A stretch of DNA of 64,000 nucleotides. Origin: Liriodendron chinense. Lineage: Eukaryota; Streptophyta; Magnoliopsida; Magnoliales; Magnoliaceae. Shown here piece after piece: positions 45,356 to 57,990 of this stretch (its first letter is position 1; the number at the start of each line of letters is the position of its first letter). Location: NCBI GenBank assembly GCA_003013855.2, contig ML058433.1, positions 6,137,966-6,201,965 on the forward strand. The letters are read 5' to 3'. The notes below the pieces were generated by a model that saw only the letters and a program-made list of their open reading frames with translations, did no database searches and was not told where the DNA came from. The position numbers and the translations under genes are program-made.

Positions 45356-46500
45356 CGGCATGGAGGCTAGGGTTAGGAGAAGGATTTGGAGGTGCGTAGT
45401 AGAAATATGGAGAGGGATGTGCACGCGAGGTCTTGTGTAACAACCTCTTGAGCTGGGTTTCTCAAATCTCAATATTCGGATGATCTTTGATCAATTCCAA
45501 TCCATTCATCTTATCATGCTCGAAGAGTAGAGTCAGAATACGTAAATTTCTTGATGATCCACATTCTAGATTGGCCGATCCTTGAAAATGGCCTGGCGGG
45601 TGCTAAAATGGGCTAGATCTCAATTAACGGTCTACACTCGATGATCAGGGCTCAAATTTTGAGAAAATATGTAGTCATGATAGGCAAACAATTGTACAAA
45701 GTTTAGTAGTTGATTAATGGTGAGAAATGCCTAGTTCTGAAATTTCAATTTTTGGCGGAAAAGGAAGGTGCTGGCTTTGTGGTTCAACGATGTAGGATTA
45801 TAGATCGGGGTCCAAATTTTGTGTAAAGTCGTAGTCATATGAGTATAATAAGTGGTCCAAATTTGAGAAGCGATTGATGGTGAGAAGTGGGTAAATTGAA
45901 AGGTTCATATTTAAAAAGAGTTGGTAACTCATTAATTTCTAAAACGGGACAACTTCGCGCATAAGAAAGAGGCTTATTAATGTGGGGCACTAAAATCACA
46001 CTATTGGTCTATGATAAAGACGATCCAAGTCATTCATATGAAGAGAAATATTCGACTACGACTAACCATCTACTTTCCTCACTCGATGGACATGAAAATC
46101 AAGGGTTAATAGGCTGATTTGACAATTGGACCACTTCTACTATGATTTAAGGGCTGAAATTTGACGTGTATGGTTAATATGTGTCCAAAAGCTTAAATCT
46201 AAGGTTTTGCATGAAAGTGATCGTCAGAAACTATAATGCTTAAAAATGGCATCTTAACTTAAGTTTAACTAATGGCATTTTCGTAATTATCTGAAAAGTG
46301 CGTGATTTTTAAAATCTGGTCTTTTTACGATGTTTATGGGATCATTTTAAGCAACTTTTGTAAAGGGTCCCCTATCAGATCTCCTACGGATGTCCCGCTA
46401 TTCGCAAATGAACGGTAAATGTACGATAATTAATAAAAAATAAATTAAAAATGAATTTTCAAAAATTTTCAAATAAATCTCGAAAATCTGGGGCGTTACA
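43674..46500 (-). mobile_element. Element J 3' LTR
   Basis: TGTAATGACCCGAG...GGGGCGTTACA; contains a CTT/CT microsatellite at about 45290-45355 with GTCTGT interruptions. Confidence 0.9.
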
Positions 46501-46518
46501 AACCACCCTCCTTAAAAA
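46501..46518 (-). other. Element J polypurine tract
   Basis: The minus strand reads TTTTTAAGGAGGGTGGTT directly before the 3' LTR. A second, similar C-rich phrase (AATCCACCCCCCTTAAAAAT) lies inside at about 46631-46650. Confidence 0.75.
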
Positions 46519-48447
46519 CAAACTTCGTCCCCGAAGTTTCCTAAGCATCGTCGATAAAAGATTGAGGGCAATCTCAGTTTATGACTTCTCCTCTAACTTT
46601 CTGAACTATTTCGGGTCAGACGCGATCACAATCCACCCCCCTTAAAAATAAATCCGTACTCGACATCTATTTTTACATGCTCCCCCAAATTTCTTTCCTG
46701 TCATGTTTCCACTGCGCACTCTGATTCCTAGATGGTTCTGAATATATTGATTGGTCTCTCAAATCATTCAATCATCTGGCGCCCTAATATTTCTCAGGTT
46801 TGGGTGTGTGCTCTTATAGTCAAGGATCTAAGACGATTAGGGTTAGATAATTATCAAGGATGTCTGATCGCTAATGAAATGACTACTCAAGAGTTTAAAA
46901 GATAGATCTGGGTTTGATTAGGTTGGCATGATCGGATGGTCACTTGAATGAGTGGATAAACAAGCGGATAACAAAGTGAATGAGATATCATCGACAGTTC
47001 TTTAATAGTTGAAAGTGCGACAGAAAGGTGAGGTTAGGGATACCGTATTCTAACTCTTTATAGGGTCTAAGTGGCTAAGCTTCTACGTCCTAGGGTCGTC
47101 TATACATCTATCTTATTTTAGTCATCCAAAGAAAAACAATCACGCACATTCCAAGAGAATGCACAAAAGTCATCCAGTTAGAACAAGGATGCGATTTGTA
47201 TAGTATCGACATCACGGGCGAACGGTTCAAGTAGATTTGGATCCGATACTTAGATCTTCTACTCGCATTTGAGCATTGAGTTCATTAGTATCCATTCGAA
47301 ATTCCGAGTGTCGACCCTCGGGATTTGAACGAGGATTCAATCCTTTACACAATATATTAGGTACGGTTGTGCCCTCCCGTGCGGCCGATTTAGTCTAACA
47401 TTGTGGGGACTTTCATGTATTCTCCAACAAAAAAAAAAATCAACGAAGATCACGTAAATTAAAATCCAACAATACAAAACATTAAAACCTTTACGAGATC
47501 CTATTTACTTTCATTGTTAGACATGGTCGAAGATCTATGTGAGGGATTGGTACATGACATTTTATGGTTACGATAATCTACTTTAAGTAAGAGGGTTGGG
47601 CCTAAAATTCTTAGGGATGTATGAGAATATGCTAGGAAGTATTTCTAAGGGTGCCATCTCACAATAACTAAGCCTAAACAAGGGGTTTAGAGGTTTTCAA
47701 AGCTAAGGAACTAGGATAGTGTCAAATTTGGAACACAGGACTTATAAGCGCTCTTAGAATTTTATCTCTCAAACTGAACGTCCTTTTTGCCTAAAATTTG
47801 GAGGGTAAACTAAAGGTTAGGTGAGAAATCACCCTAATTTTTCTCAGAATGAAATTCCTATGGTAAGATATGATTTTGACCTCTAAAAGTCTGAAAAACG
47901 TAACAGTCCAGCAGTTTCCAGCGCATGATTTTCTCTACTAACAGAATTTTCACGATTTATCTAAATGTCGGATTGATCTAAAATTTTTTGAAAGTTTTGG
48001 GTAATGAGTTAGAAATATGTATAAAAAATTTCAAAACTTTATCAATTCCGAAAATATAATTCTTAGTGGTAACATTGCCTAAGGGTCAGGAAATTTGTCC
48101 TAACAAAAATAATTCAAAATAAAATAGTTATCCTTAAAATTTGAGGAAGATAAATCCCATGACTCAGTGTAACGCTGATCTAAATATGAGAAAATGATGA
48201 GAGCTCCAAAACTTCTAGAAAAAGTGAGAATCCACTTCCCAAAAATCCTAAAATTTCATATTTTTACGTTCATCGGCTATCCTAATGATTTTAAGGGGCC
48301 TATGTTTGAGTCTCTAAATTCATAACATCTCATGCATCCAATGGGGGATGAACCTAGGTGTTTTTGTATCTATTTTATGGGAACCTAAACCGTAAGGGAT
48401 ATTTATTATGAAAATGCTTGGGCTTCTCACCCAGAGGTCCCGATTGT
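46519..48447 (-). other. Element J non-coding interior
   Basis: No ORF of note. The part at 47755-48050 resembles F's leader at 59865-60170 (AGAATTTTATCT, GGTGAG, CAGAATTTTC/CGGAATTTTC words in the same order), so J derives from an F-like element that lost its genes. Confidence 0.7.
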
Positions 48448-48459
48448 GCTCTGATACCA
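48448..48459 (-). other. Primer binding site of element J
   Basis: The minus strand reads TGGTATCAGAGC (initiator tRNA-Met type), two bases from the 5' LTR. Confidence 0.85.
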
Positions 48460-48461
48460 AC

Positions 48462-50091
48462 TGTAACGACCCGAGATTTTCGACTCTCGTGTATAACATG
48501 ATTGCCGAATTCCCAAATAATTTATGGAATAACTAATTTATCAAATAATAAAATATAGCATTCAAGCACAATGGCGGAAACAATTATCATCTTATTCTAT
48601 CAAACTTACTACGTCATCATCAATGTTTAAATAAGGGAACCAACCAATATCCATACTGATTAATTAAAATACAAAACCATGTCTTCTCTTGAAGACTTAT
48701 TACAATTCCATAAATGTATCAACTACTCAAAAGAAATATTTAATAAATGATAACATCAATTAAGTTTCTCTAACATCGTCATCCGTCATGTGATCGTACG
48801 AACCATCGAACTCTTTTCCTTAAAAATCGGGTTCAATACCTGGATCTTCACCTGCATCATCTAAATTGTGTTTGGGATAGCGTTAAACGCTATCATAGTG
48901 GGGAATATTTTCTCCAAGACAATCAAGAATAATAATAACGGTACAGAGTAAACGCAAGCAATATATTATCATTTAATCAAATCAAAACAACCAACTAAAA
49001 ATCTTTGTTAATGCGATGCATGGAATGCATGCTCTGGCTAAGGCACCCTGGCTAGAATCACAATCCATGAAGTGGGAGACTCCCTGTTACGACTCCATGC
49101 TAGCCACTAGTCACCAGAGGTTCCTGGGACGCACAAGCCCATAGTTTTGCCCGACCACGTGAGAAACGGGACGCTCATAGCCCAAATCTACATGTGACAG
49201 TGTACGGGAGAAGTAGGACGCTCTAGCCTATTCTCAATTCCGTACACCCACATGGAGCCAAGTGAATGCATGACTTTAGTTTCACCTTTATTTAAGTGTT
49301 TTCGCATACAACCGATTTAAATAAAACTCAATGGTCACTATGGGGAGTCGCAAGCAACCCAGCATAGGCCGACAGCACGGGATTAGTGTCCATAGCACCA
49401 ACCCCGGCTCATTAGAATTTGTATACCATTAATGTTTACTCATTGTCCCGTTTTATGATTTCATCATGTCCAAAAAGCCAATGTTGTACATCATGACCAA
49501 ATTCATTAAAATACCCATGTAATGTAAATGGATCAAATCAAGCATCATGTACATGTAAAGATCCATTAACAAACAATCACTTCATTCTCTCAGTTAAGTC
49601 AAGATATATTCTTCCATCATGGACACCTCTCACGAGTTTCATCTCTCTACATCAAATAATTTTACCAACTTAGGGACAAAGAGTATACAATAATGGGATG
49701 TGCATATGATGATCTTATACACATATTTCATATCACAATATGAAAACCAATGTTACTTGTAATACATGGACTAAGAAAATAAGGCCATAGATTTCACAAA
49801 AATAAATAACACAAATACAAATGTTTCTTAGTAAAAAAATCTAAAAAAAGGAATCACATCACCATATAATGATATTCATTACAAATCTCACATCAAACTT
49901 CATGCTATATGGATAAGTAATTCAAAACAAAACAAATTCACATGCCACAAAAGAAACTTATAATAATTATGATATTATTAATGAAATGCTTGAAGGAAAA
50001 TCCTCACCTTAGGATGGACTTAGAAGAAGAGGGTTGTAGAAGATCCTAGCCGCTGGAAAAATATGAGAAAGAACTCTCTTCTTCTTCTTCT

Positions 50092-50148
<57 letters not shown>

Positions 50149-51291
50149 GCATGGAGGCTAGGGTTAGGAGAAGGATTTGGAGGTGCGTAGTAGAAATATG
50201 GAGAGGGATGTGCACGCGAGGTCTTGTGTAACAACCTCTTGAGCTGGGTTTCTCAAATCTCAATATTCGGATGATCTTTGATCAATTCCAATCCATTCAT
50301 CTTATCATGCTCGAAGAGTAGAGTCAGAATACGTAAATTTCTTGATGATCCACATTCTAGATTGGCCGATCCTTGAAAATGGCCTGGCGGGTGCTAAAAT
50401 GGGCTAGATCTCAATTAACGGTCTACACTCGATGATCAGGGCTCAAATTTTGAGAAAATATGTAGTCATGATAGGCAAACAATTGTACAAAGTTTAGTAG
50501 TTGATTAATGGTGAGAAATGCCTAGATCTGAAATTTCAATTTTTGGCGGAAAAGGAAGGTACTGGCTTTGTGGTTCAACGATGTAGGATTATAGATCGGG
50601 GTCCAAATTTTGTGTAAAGTCGTAGTCATATGAGTATAATAAGTGGTCCAAATTTGAGAAGCGATTGATGGTGAGAAGTGGGTAAATTGAAAGGTTCATA
50701 TTTAAAAAGAGTTGGTAACTCATTAATTTCTAAAACGGGACAACTTCGCGCATAAGAAAGAGGCTTATTAATGTGGGGCACTAAAATCACACTATTGGTC
50801 TATGATAAAGACGATCCAAGTCATTCATATGAAGAGAAATATTCGACTACGACTAACCATCTACTTTCCTCACTCGATGGACATGAAAATCAAGGGTTAA
50901 TAGGCTGATTTGACAATTGGACCACTTCTACTATGATTTAAGGGCTGAAATTTGACGTGTATGGTTAATATGTGTCCAAAAGCTTAAATCTAAGGTTTTG
51001 CATGAAAGTGATCGTCAGAAACTATAATGCTTAAAAATGGCATCTTAACTTAAGTTTAACTAATGGCATTTTCGTAATTATCTGAAAAGTGCGTGATTTT
51101 TGAAATCTGGTCTTTCTACGATGTTTATGGGATCATTTTAAGCAACTTTTGTAAAGGGTCCCCTATCAGATCTCCTACGGATGTCCCGCTATTCGCAAAT
51201 GAACGGTAAATGTACGATAATTAATAAAAAATAAATTAAAAATGAATTTTCAAAAATTTTCAAATAAATCTCGAAAATCTGGGGCGTTACA
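48462..51291 (-). mobile_element. Element J 5' LTR
   Basis: TGTAACGACCCGAG...GGGGCGTTACA, 2830 bp; the CT microsatellite at about 50095-50146 is uninterrupted and longer than in the 3' LTR. Confidence 0.9.
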
Positions 51292-51296
51292 CTTCC

Positions 51297-51977
51297 CAAA
51301 CCGTAGCATTCCCTTCATTGGTGATACTTTTAGGAATATGAAATCACCTTCTTTAAACTCGAGCTCCCGACGTCTAGCATCTGCATAACTCTTTTGTCTA
51401 CTCTGTGCTGTTTGAAACCGCTTGCGAATAATTTCTATTTTCTCTGAAGTGAGCTGCACAATCTCTGGCCCGATCAAACTACGCTCTCCAACTTCTGCCC
51501 AACAATGCGGCGCACGACACGGGCGACCATACAAAGCTTCAAAATGTGCCATAGCTATACTTGACTGGTAACTGTTATTGTAAGCAAATTCCGCAAGGGG
51601 TAAGTAATCTTCCCACTTTCCTTTAAAATCAAGTGCACAGGCTCTCAGCATATCTTCTAATATTTGATTAACTCGTTTGGTCTAACCATCGGTTTGGGGG
51701 TGAAAAGCTGTACTATACTTGAGAGAGGTACCCATTGCCTGTTGCATCCTTGACCACAACGAGGATGTATAACGTGAATCCCTATCCGAAATGATGGATA
51801 CTGGCAAACCATGCAACCGTACTATTTCTTTCACATACAACTCTGCCAATTCTGATACGAGGGCTGATACACGGGTCGGGACAAAGTGTGCTGACTTAGT
51901 AAGGCGATCCACAATAACCCATATGGCATCATGCTTCTTAATCGACCTCGGGAGTCCTGTAATGAAGTCCATTGAGA
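51297..51977 (-). pseudogene. Element F integrase catalytic core
   Basis: MDFITGLPRSIKK (first catalytic Asp), DRLTKSAHFVPTR, SDRDSRYTSSLW (second Asp), then HPQTDG followed by an in-frame TAG (51682-51684) and TKRVNQILEDML. The family has GQTERVNQ here, so the Gln codon is a stop and the catalytic Glu is Lys (AAA at 51676-51678). It continues WEDYLPLAEFAYNNSYQSSI and YGRPCRAP to the J insertion. Both defects kill integrase. Confidence 0.9.
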
Positions 51978-54900
51978 TATGCTGTAAGACCCGTACCCTT
52001 ATTTGCCTTTCGCAAGCTTAATTTCCGGTGCCGGTACGTCCCGAACGGATTAGATTAGCGAGCCTTGATCGCGACCCTGTTTTAGTATCGCATCGACCCA
52101 AGACCTATACCCCGGCGACCGCATAGGCGATGCGATTCCAACGCCGCGTGGCACGCCCCATTGCGATACCCGGTGTGAAAGTTATGATCGATTGCGTAAT
52201 CCGAGGTGGGCCGCGCAACGTGCGTGTGTCGTGGGCCCCACTTGCACAAATCCCAAGAATATGTCTAATCAATCTAATCAATCACCATCATTCTCACCAT
52301 CACTCTACCCATACCCCTACTCTACACACCCCATACCCCCATCCCTCTCTCTCCTCCCAAAGTCAACTATAGCCCATACCTCCCCCCCCCCCCCCCCCCC
52401 ATGCACCATCATCACTCCCCATGATTCCCTCTCTCTCTCTCTTCCCCCCATACAAGTGCATACGTAGGGGGAGAGGAGAGTTCCTTGCAAAAATTCTAGT
52501 GATTTGAGAAAGAGGTTTGAGAAGAGAGAGAAAGAGATTTGAGAAAGGAGAGAGAAAGAGAAAGATTTGAGAGGAGAGAGATTTGAGAGAAGTAGAGAGA
52601 GATTAGAGAGATTGAGGGTGTAGATCCAAGCTTGGAGGGCCCCAACCATCATCCGGACCGTCCGGATCATCCGATCGTCAACCCGATCCAATCCAACCGT
52701 CCAACCATCCATCAAGGTGAGTGCAAGGGGCATAAACCCCCATTTTTCTTAATTTACTTCATTTTCTTTGTTTTCTTTTGGGCCCACCTTGTGATGGGCA
52801 GTTAGATGAATGGATTAGATCATCCATGAATGGGCCCTACCTTCCTATTATAATAATAGTAATAAAAAAGAGGGAGAGAGGCTACCCGCTGGACAGCCAG
52901 CGTCCTCTCCAGCGTCCAGAGGACGCTGCTGCCCAGCAAGGGCAGCTTTTTGGGCGTTGAGCAGGCCCCACACGTGGGACCCACCTTGCTGTATGCATGC
53001 AATCCACGCCGTCCATCTGTTTCTCCATCCCATTTTAGGGCAGGGAGAAAAAAAAATGAAGAAGATCCAGATCTCAGGTGGACCACACCATTGAAAACAG
53101 TGGGGCTGATGAAGCCTATTGTTGATACTTCTTAGGCCCACCGTGATGTTTGTGGACCACATCACCTGCCCAATATTGGGCTTGTTAGGACCCCAACGAC
53201 CTGGGGAACATGATGGAGGGGGTGGATCGTCCCTAAGTGGGCCCCACATGAGATAACCATAGGAAAACAAAAAAAAAGAAATAAATTTTTTTTTATATAA
53301 AGTCACTGGACGTCCAGCGTCTGGACGTTCTGACGCTGGAACGTCCAGCGTCACTTGGACAATGTACTGGGGTCCCCACTCGTGGGACCCACCTTGATGT
53401 TTGTGTTCCATCCACGCCGTCCATCGATTTTCCCATATCATTTTATGGGCAGGGCCAAAATTTGAAACCGATCCAAATCTTAAGTGGACCGCACCGTTTA
53501 AAACAGTGGAAACAGTGATTTCTACTGTCAGAAATCATTTGGCCCACCTTAATGTTTCTAGACCGATTTGCATACCCAATATTGGGCTTATTGGGTCCCC
53601 CATGAGATGGGGAACCTGATGAATGGAGTGGATCAGACCCCTATGGGCCCCACCTGATATGAACTCAAGAAAATAAAAAAAAAAGAGAAAGAAAATAAGG
53701 AGAAGAGGCAGAGCCTGACGCTGGGCGTACCAGCGTCCAGGTACGCTGCTCGGCCAGCTGGTGGCCCACTCGTGGGTCCCACCATGTTGCATGTGCTGTA
53801 TCCACACCGTCCATCCTTTTGGGGAGATCATTTTAGGGCATGACCCCAAGAATGAGTCAGATCCAAGTCTCAAGGGGGCCCCACCACAGAAAACAGTAGG
53901 GACAGTGACCCTACCATTGAAACCTTCTTATGGCCCACCATGATGTTTATTTGAGATCCAACCTGTTCATAAGTTCACACATGCACGAAGGAAGGGAGGG
54001 CAAAAATATCGGCTTGATCAGAAAATTCTGTGGGCCCCACTTAGTGAGGACATAAAATAAAAATAAAAATAAATAAATAAATAAATAAAAAAATTAAAAT
54101 GCTGCTGCTGGACAGACAGCGTCCAGGGGACGCTGCTGCCCAGCAGCTTAGGCTACCTGGGCATTGTCAATGGGCCCCACTCGCTGGGCCCACCTAGAAT
54201 GTATGTGCCTTAGCTATTCCTTCCATATGTTTTTCCAAGCTCATTTTTAGTGGCTGAGCCCAAATTTTATGCATATCCAAACGGTTAGTGGGCCATGCCA
54301 CGGGACAACAGTGGGAATGATGATCTCCACCGTTGAAAGCTCCTCCGTTTTGCAATGATGTTTATTTGTTACCCAACCTATTCATAAGTGGCTGGGCCCA
54401 AAAATTTAAGCATATCCTAATGTCAAGTGGACCATGCCACAGTAGGGATAACGATTTCAAAGGTTGAACCCTTTTCAGGTTCTACAGTGATGTTTATTTG
54501 CCATCCAATCTGTTCATAAGATCACATGGATATGGATGAAGGAGAAAACACAAATATCTGCTTGATTCAAAACTTCTTGGAACCAGTTGGGTACCACGCT
54601 GCCCAGCAGGTGGCCCACCCTATGGGTCCCAACGTGATGTAACTATTAGCTCCACCATGATGTATATGATTTATCCATGCCGTACATACATTTTGTCGAC
54701 CTACCTTGTATGTGCAGGCCCAAGTATGGGGCCGATGTGGTCTCAAGTGGGCTATGCCACGAAGACTTTTACATTTTCAATGGGACCCACAGTCCGGGTC
54801 CCACTCTCCATATATATATTGGGCCTTTTAAGGCCAATGTTACATGATATGTTTAGTAGCATGCTAGTATGATTAGCTTAATATGTCACACTGATAACAT

Positions 54901-56136
54901 GCTTAGTATAATGAATACCATGCTCATTCATATGCTCATATGCATCATTTGTATGCCTGTTATGGATCATGATTAACCATAACATATGCTAGTTGGCTTG
55001 TTATACTAAGGGGACCCGTGCGAGACAAGGTCGCCCCACATGATTGCGCAGTATGCTTAAGTTGGTGCATGATTTGGATTGTATGACTCATGCATTTCGC
55101 ATTGTGTATGTCACGATCGCTTTCACACCCTAGCAGCATCAGGGTGGTGGCCACCATAGTCACATCATGGTTGGCAGTATTGGACATCGGAAACTTGTTC
55201 TAGTACGTGGGCGCTATGGATGTCCTTGGATGAAAGTCCCTAAACCCTGTGGTACCAGTAGGATGCTCCAGCGTCGAGACCGAGTGGATAACATGAGCGC
55301 CCTGTGCCAAATACCAGTAGGCCGCATCTCCTACTGTGTCGAGGTCGGTTGGAAAGGGGTGTGACCTTATCCGCCCGGGTGCAGTGGGCTGTAAGCTAGG
55401 TCGAGTCTGACCAGCTCATGGAATGGGTCCGCTATCGGCGAGCCGGGTGGGCATTGGCATACCACTGACGAGGCAGATAGTGAGGTCTTTTCTACTCGCT
55501 TGGTTATTCGCGCGATGTGCGGCGGCCAATATTAGAGTATACTAGACCCCGGTGATGTCCCAGATGAGAACTATTTTGATATGTGGATCAGTTGAGGATT
55601 GACGTGTTTGCATTGCATCTCTAGCATGTAACACTCGGCCATGTAGGCCCTTGCATCGCATAGCCTTGAGATGGCTGATAGCATTCATAAACTTAGTAAC
55701 TTAGCCCTCTACTACTTTCGCTTACTCTGATATCTGTATACTTGTCATGTGCATCACACACGCACACACGCACTCTACTGGGCTTCGTAGGAAGCTCATG
55801 CGCGTTTGTTTACACTACAGGTACTAGAGTCTATCAGCAGCGTTGAGTGCGGTTTATGTACCTGATATTTTGGACTTCTGATTCATGTTGTATTTCCCTT
55901 TCCAGCACTGTACTCAACAAACTTATTAGTGGATATTTGATGATGTTTTATGGTTTGATTATGCTCCTGTACAAAAAAAATTTACCCTGAAAATCCTCCT
56001 GGTAGGATCCCAGGATCGGAACCTGGCACTTGAGAGCTAGGAGCCGAGAATGGGGTACTACGGAGGCTGTTGGCACCAAGGTCGGCGATCGGAAATTTAA
56101 TGAGCCCGGTCCCCGGGTTTGGGGCGTGACATATGC
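51978..56136 (+). mobile_element. Solo LTR H2 (51983-56131), TSD TATGC
   Basis: 4149 bp starting TGTAAGACCCGTACCC and ending GGGGCGTGACA, flanked by TATGC at 51978-51982 and 56132-56136, inside F's integrase frame. No gag or pol. It contains a purine/pyrimidine-rich 5' third (52300-52620, with a C19 tract), a tandem foldback array (52882-54640) and a 3' third shared with H1. H-type LTRs are thus present twice in the window in opposite orientations. Confidence 0.9.
52882..54640. repeat. Tandem foldback array within LTR H2
   Basis: Four to five degenerate units of about 390-490 bp. Each begins with GC-rich self-complementary text (GCTGGACAGCCAGCGTCC at 52882, CTGGACGTCCAG near 53307, GACGCTGGGCGTACCAGCGTC near 53717, CTGGACAGACAGCGTCC near 54110, CACGCTGCCCAGCAGG near 54596). 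These are followed by GTGGGACCCACC, TGATGT, CCGTCCATC and CATTTTA words of the GTGGGCC foldback family. Confidence 0.75.
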
Positions 56137-56489
56137 TCCCATTTCCAGGTAGGAATTTTTGGTTGGTTTAATAATCCGCCTGGCTTCTTGTGCTTAGTTT
56201 TCACTTGTTGGCATGTGAGACACCTTGACACAAATTCTGCAATTTCTCGCTTCATATTGTTCCACCAGTATTGTCTTTTCATATCTTGGTACATCTTCGT
56301 ACTTCTAGGGTGGATCGTTAATTTAGACCTATGCGCATCATCTATTATTTCACGTTTCAATTCTGGGTCGTTCAGTACACACAGGCGATTGCGAAAACGT
56401 ATTCCTCCATCAGAGCCTACTCGCCAATCCTTGCTACTTTTTGAATCCCTTTCCTTGGTTATTTCTTCTTGAAGTTCCTCATCTTGACA
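56137..56489 (-). pseudogene. Element F integrase zinc-binding domain
   Basis: HHCC module: AHRSKLTIHPRSTKMY (two His) and CLTCQQVKTKH (two Cys), then IPTWKWEH at the H2 insertion point; the core resumes at 51977. Frame is open through this part. Confidence 0.85.
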
Positions 56490-57977
56490 TTAAACATTGA
56501 TAATTTTTCGAATCAACATTGGTTCTAACACAACATTGCTCAACCATGCCATACGCTCACCTAAGCTCAACTTGACATCGAAGTCCTTAATAAAGTTTAA
56601 CATTTCCCACTTCTTAATCGCATAAGACATTGCCTTCTCATGGGTTTTCTTCCTACTGAGTGCATCGGCTACTGCATTAACCTTGCCCGGATTGTAGCAC
56701 AATTCGATCTGAAAATCCTTCAATGTTTCCATCCAGCGGCGCTGTCGCATATTTAGGTCTTTCTGCTGAAACAGGTACTTCAAACTCTTGTGATCCGTAT
56801 TCAATTTAAACTGCTCGCCATACAAGTAGTGCCTCCATATTTTGAGTGCAAAAATCACCGCAGCTAACTCCAGGTCATGCGTAGGGTAATTTTGTTCGTG
56901 TGTCTTCAATTGTCGGGAGGCATATGCTATCACTTTATCTTTCTGCATTAACACACATCCTAGTCCGGATTTTGATGCATCAGTATGCACTACATATTCG
57001 ACTCCCTCTTCTGGTAGGGTGAGAACTGGAGCTGTTGTTAATAATCCCTTCAGAGTTTGAAATGCTTTTTCTGCCTTGTCGCCCCATTCAAATCGCACAC
57101 TTTTTCTAGTCAGTTCTGTTAGAGGGCGAGCGATTTTAGAGAACTCTTTGATGAATCTCCTGTAATATCCGGCTAGACCAAGGAAACTTCGAACCTCTGT
57201 AACTGTAGTCGGTTGGCTCCAGTGTCGAACAACATCAACCTTGGACTGATCCATTGCTATACCCTCGCGTGTCACCACATGACCAAGAAATTTCACTTCT
57301 TCCTTCCAGAAGTCACACTTTTTAAGCTTGGGATATAATTGGTTGTTCTTTAGAGTCCTCAGGGCTACCTTCAGATGCTCGGTGTGCTCTTCCTCACTCT
57401 TGTAATAAATTAAGATTTCATCGATAAATACAATCACAAACTTGTCTAAATAGGGATTGAACACGCGATTCATCAAATCCATGAACACTGCAGGGGCATT
57501 AGTTAACCCAAAGGGCATAACTAAAAATTCATAGTGACCATATCTTGTCCTGAAGGCAGTCTTCGGGATATCTTCCTTCTTAACCCGCAACTGATGGTAC
57601 CCGGACCTTAAATCGATCTTAGAAAAGAATTTCGCTCCTCTCAACTGGTCGAACAGATCATCTATGCGCTGTAAGGGGTATTTATTCTTGATGGTGGCTT
57701 GGTTCAACCTCCTGTAATCTATGCACAGCCGAAGTGAACCGTCCTTTTTTCGCACAAATAGAACAGGAGCAGCCCAGGGTGAAACACTTGGGCGAATGAA
57801 TCCTTGGTCCAGGAGTTCTTTTAACTGTACCTTCAGCTCTTGCAATTCTACTGGTGCCATCCGGTATACAGGTAAAGCTATTGGAGACGTGCCAGGCATG
57901 AGATCAATAGCGAAGTCTACCTCACGCTCAGGAGGCAACCCGGGAATATTCTGGAAAACTTCTGAAAACTCTGCCAC
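56490..57977 (-). pseudogene. Element F reverse transcriptase and RNase H
   Basis: A 495-codon open stretch. Pre-RT block LPPEREVDFAIDLMPGTSPI; RT blocks FVRKKDGSLRLCIDYRRLN, FSKIDLRSGYHQLRV, MPFGLTNAPAVFMDLMN and VIVFIDEILIYYKS. The last should be FIDD: the second catalytic Asp is Glu. RNase H is intact by eye (HTDASKSGLG, LELAAVIFALKIWRHYLYG, TDHKSLKYLF, NAVADALSR). Although open, the RT is expected to be weak or dead because of the Asp-to-Glu change. Confidence 0.9.
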
Positions 57978-57990
57978 TACAGGAATTCGA

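Larger units (their letters stand above)
43669..51296 (-). mobile_element. Non-autonomous LTR element J (43674-51291), TSD CTTCC
   Basis: LTRs 43674-46500 and 48462-51291, about 2.83 kb each and nearly identical by eye (some 15-20 substitutions plus a CT-run length difference). CTTCC repeats at 43669-43673 and 51292-51296. It sits within F's integrase frame. The interior (1961 bp) has a PBS and a polypurine tract but no gag or pol. Minus orientation. Confidence 0.9.

Noticed and set aside
45222..45472. Glu/Arg-repeat ORFs (ERERER) in J LTRs, also at 50009-50263
   Set aside because: Products of the CT/GA microsatellite in three frames.
52848..53441. 197-codon minus-strand ORF
   Set aside because: It lies in the repeated GTGGGCC foldback array of LTR H2; similar short frames (TAWMEHKHQGGSHEWG-like) recur in each unit, so it is repeat-derived.
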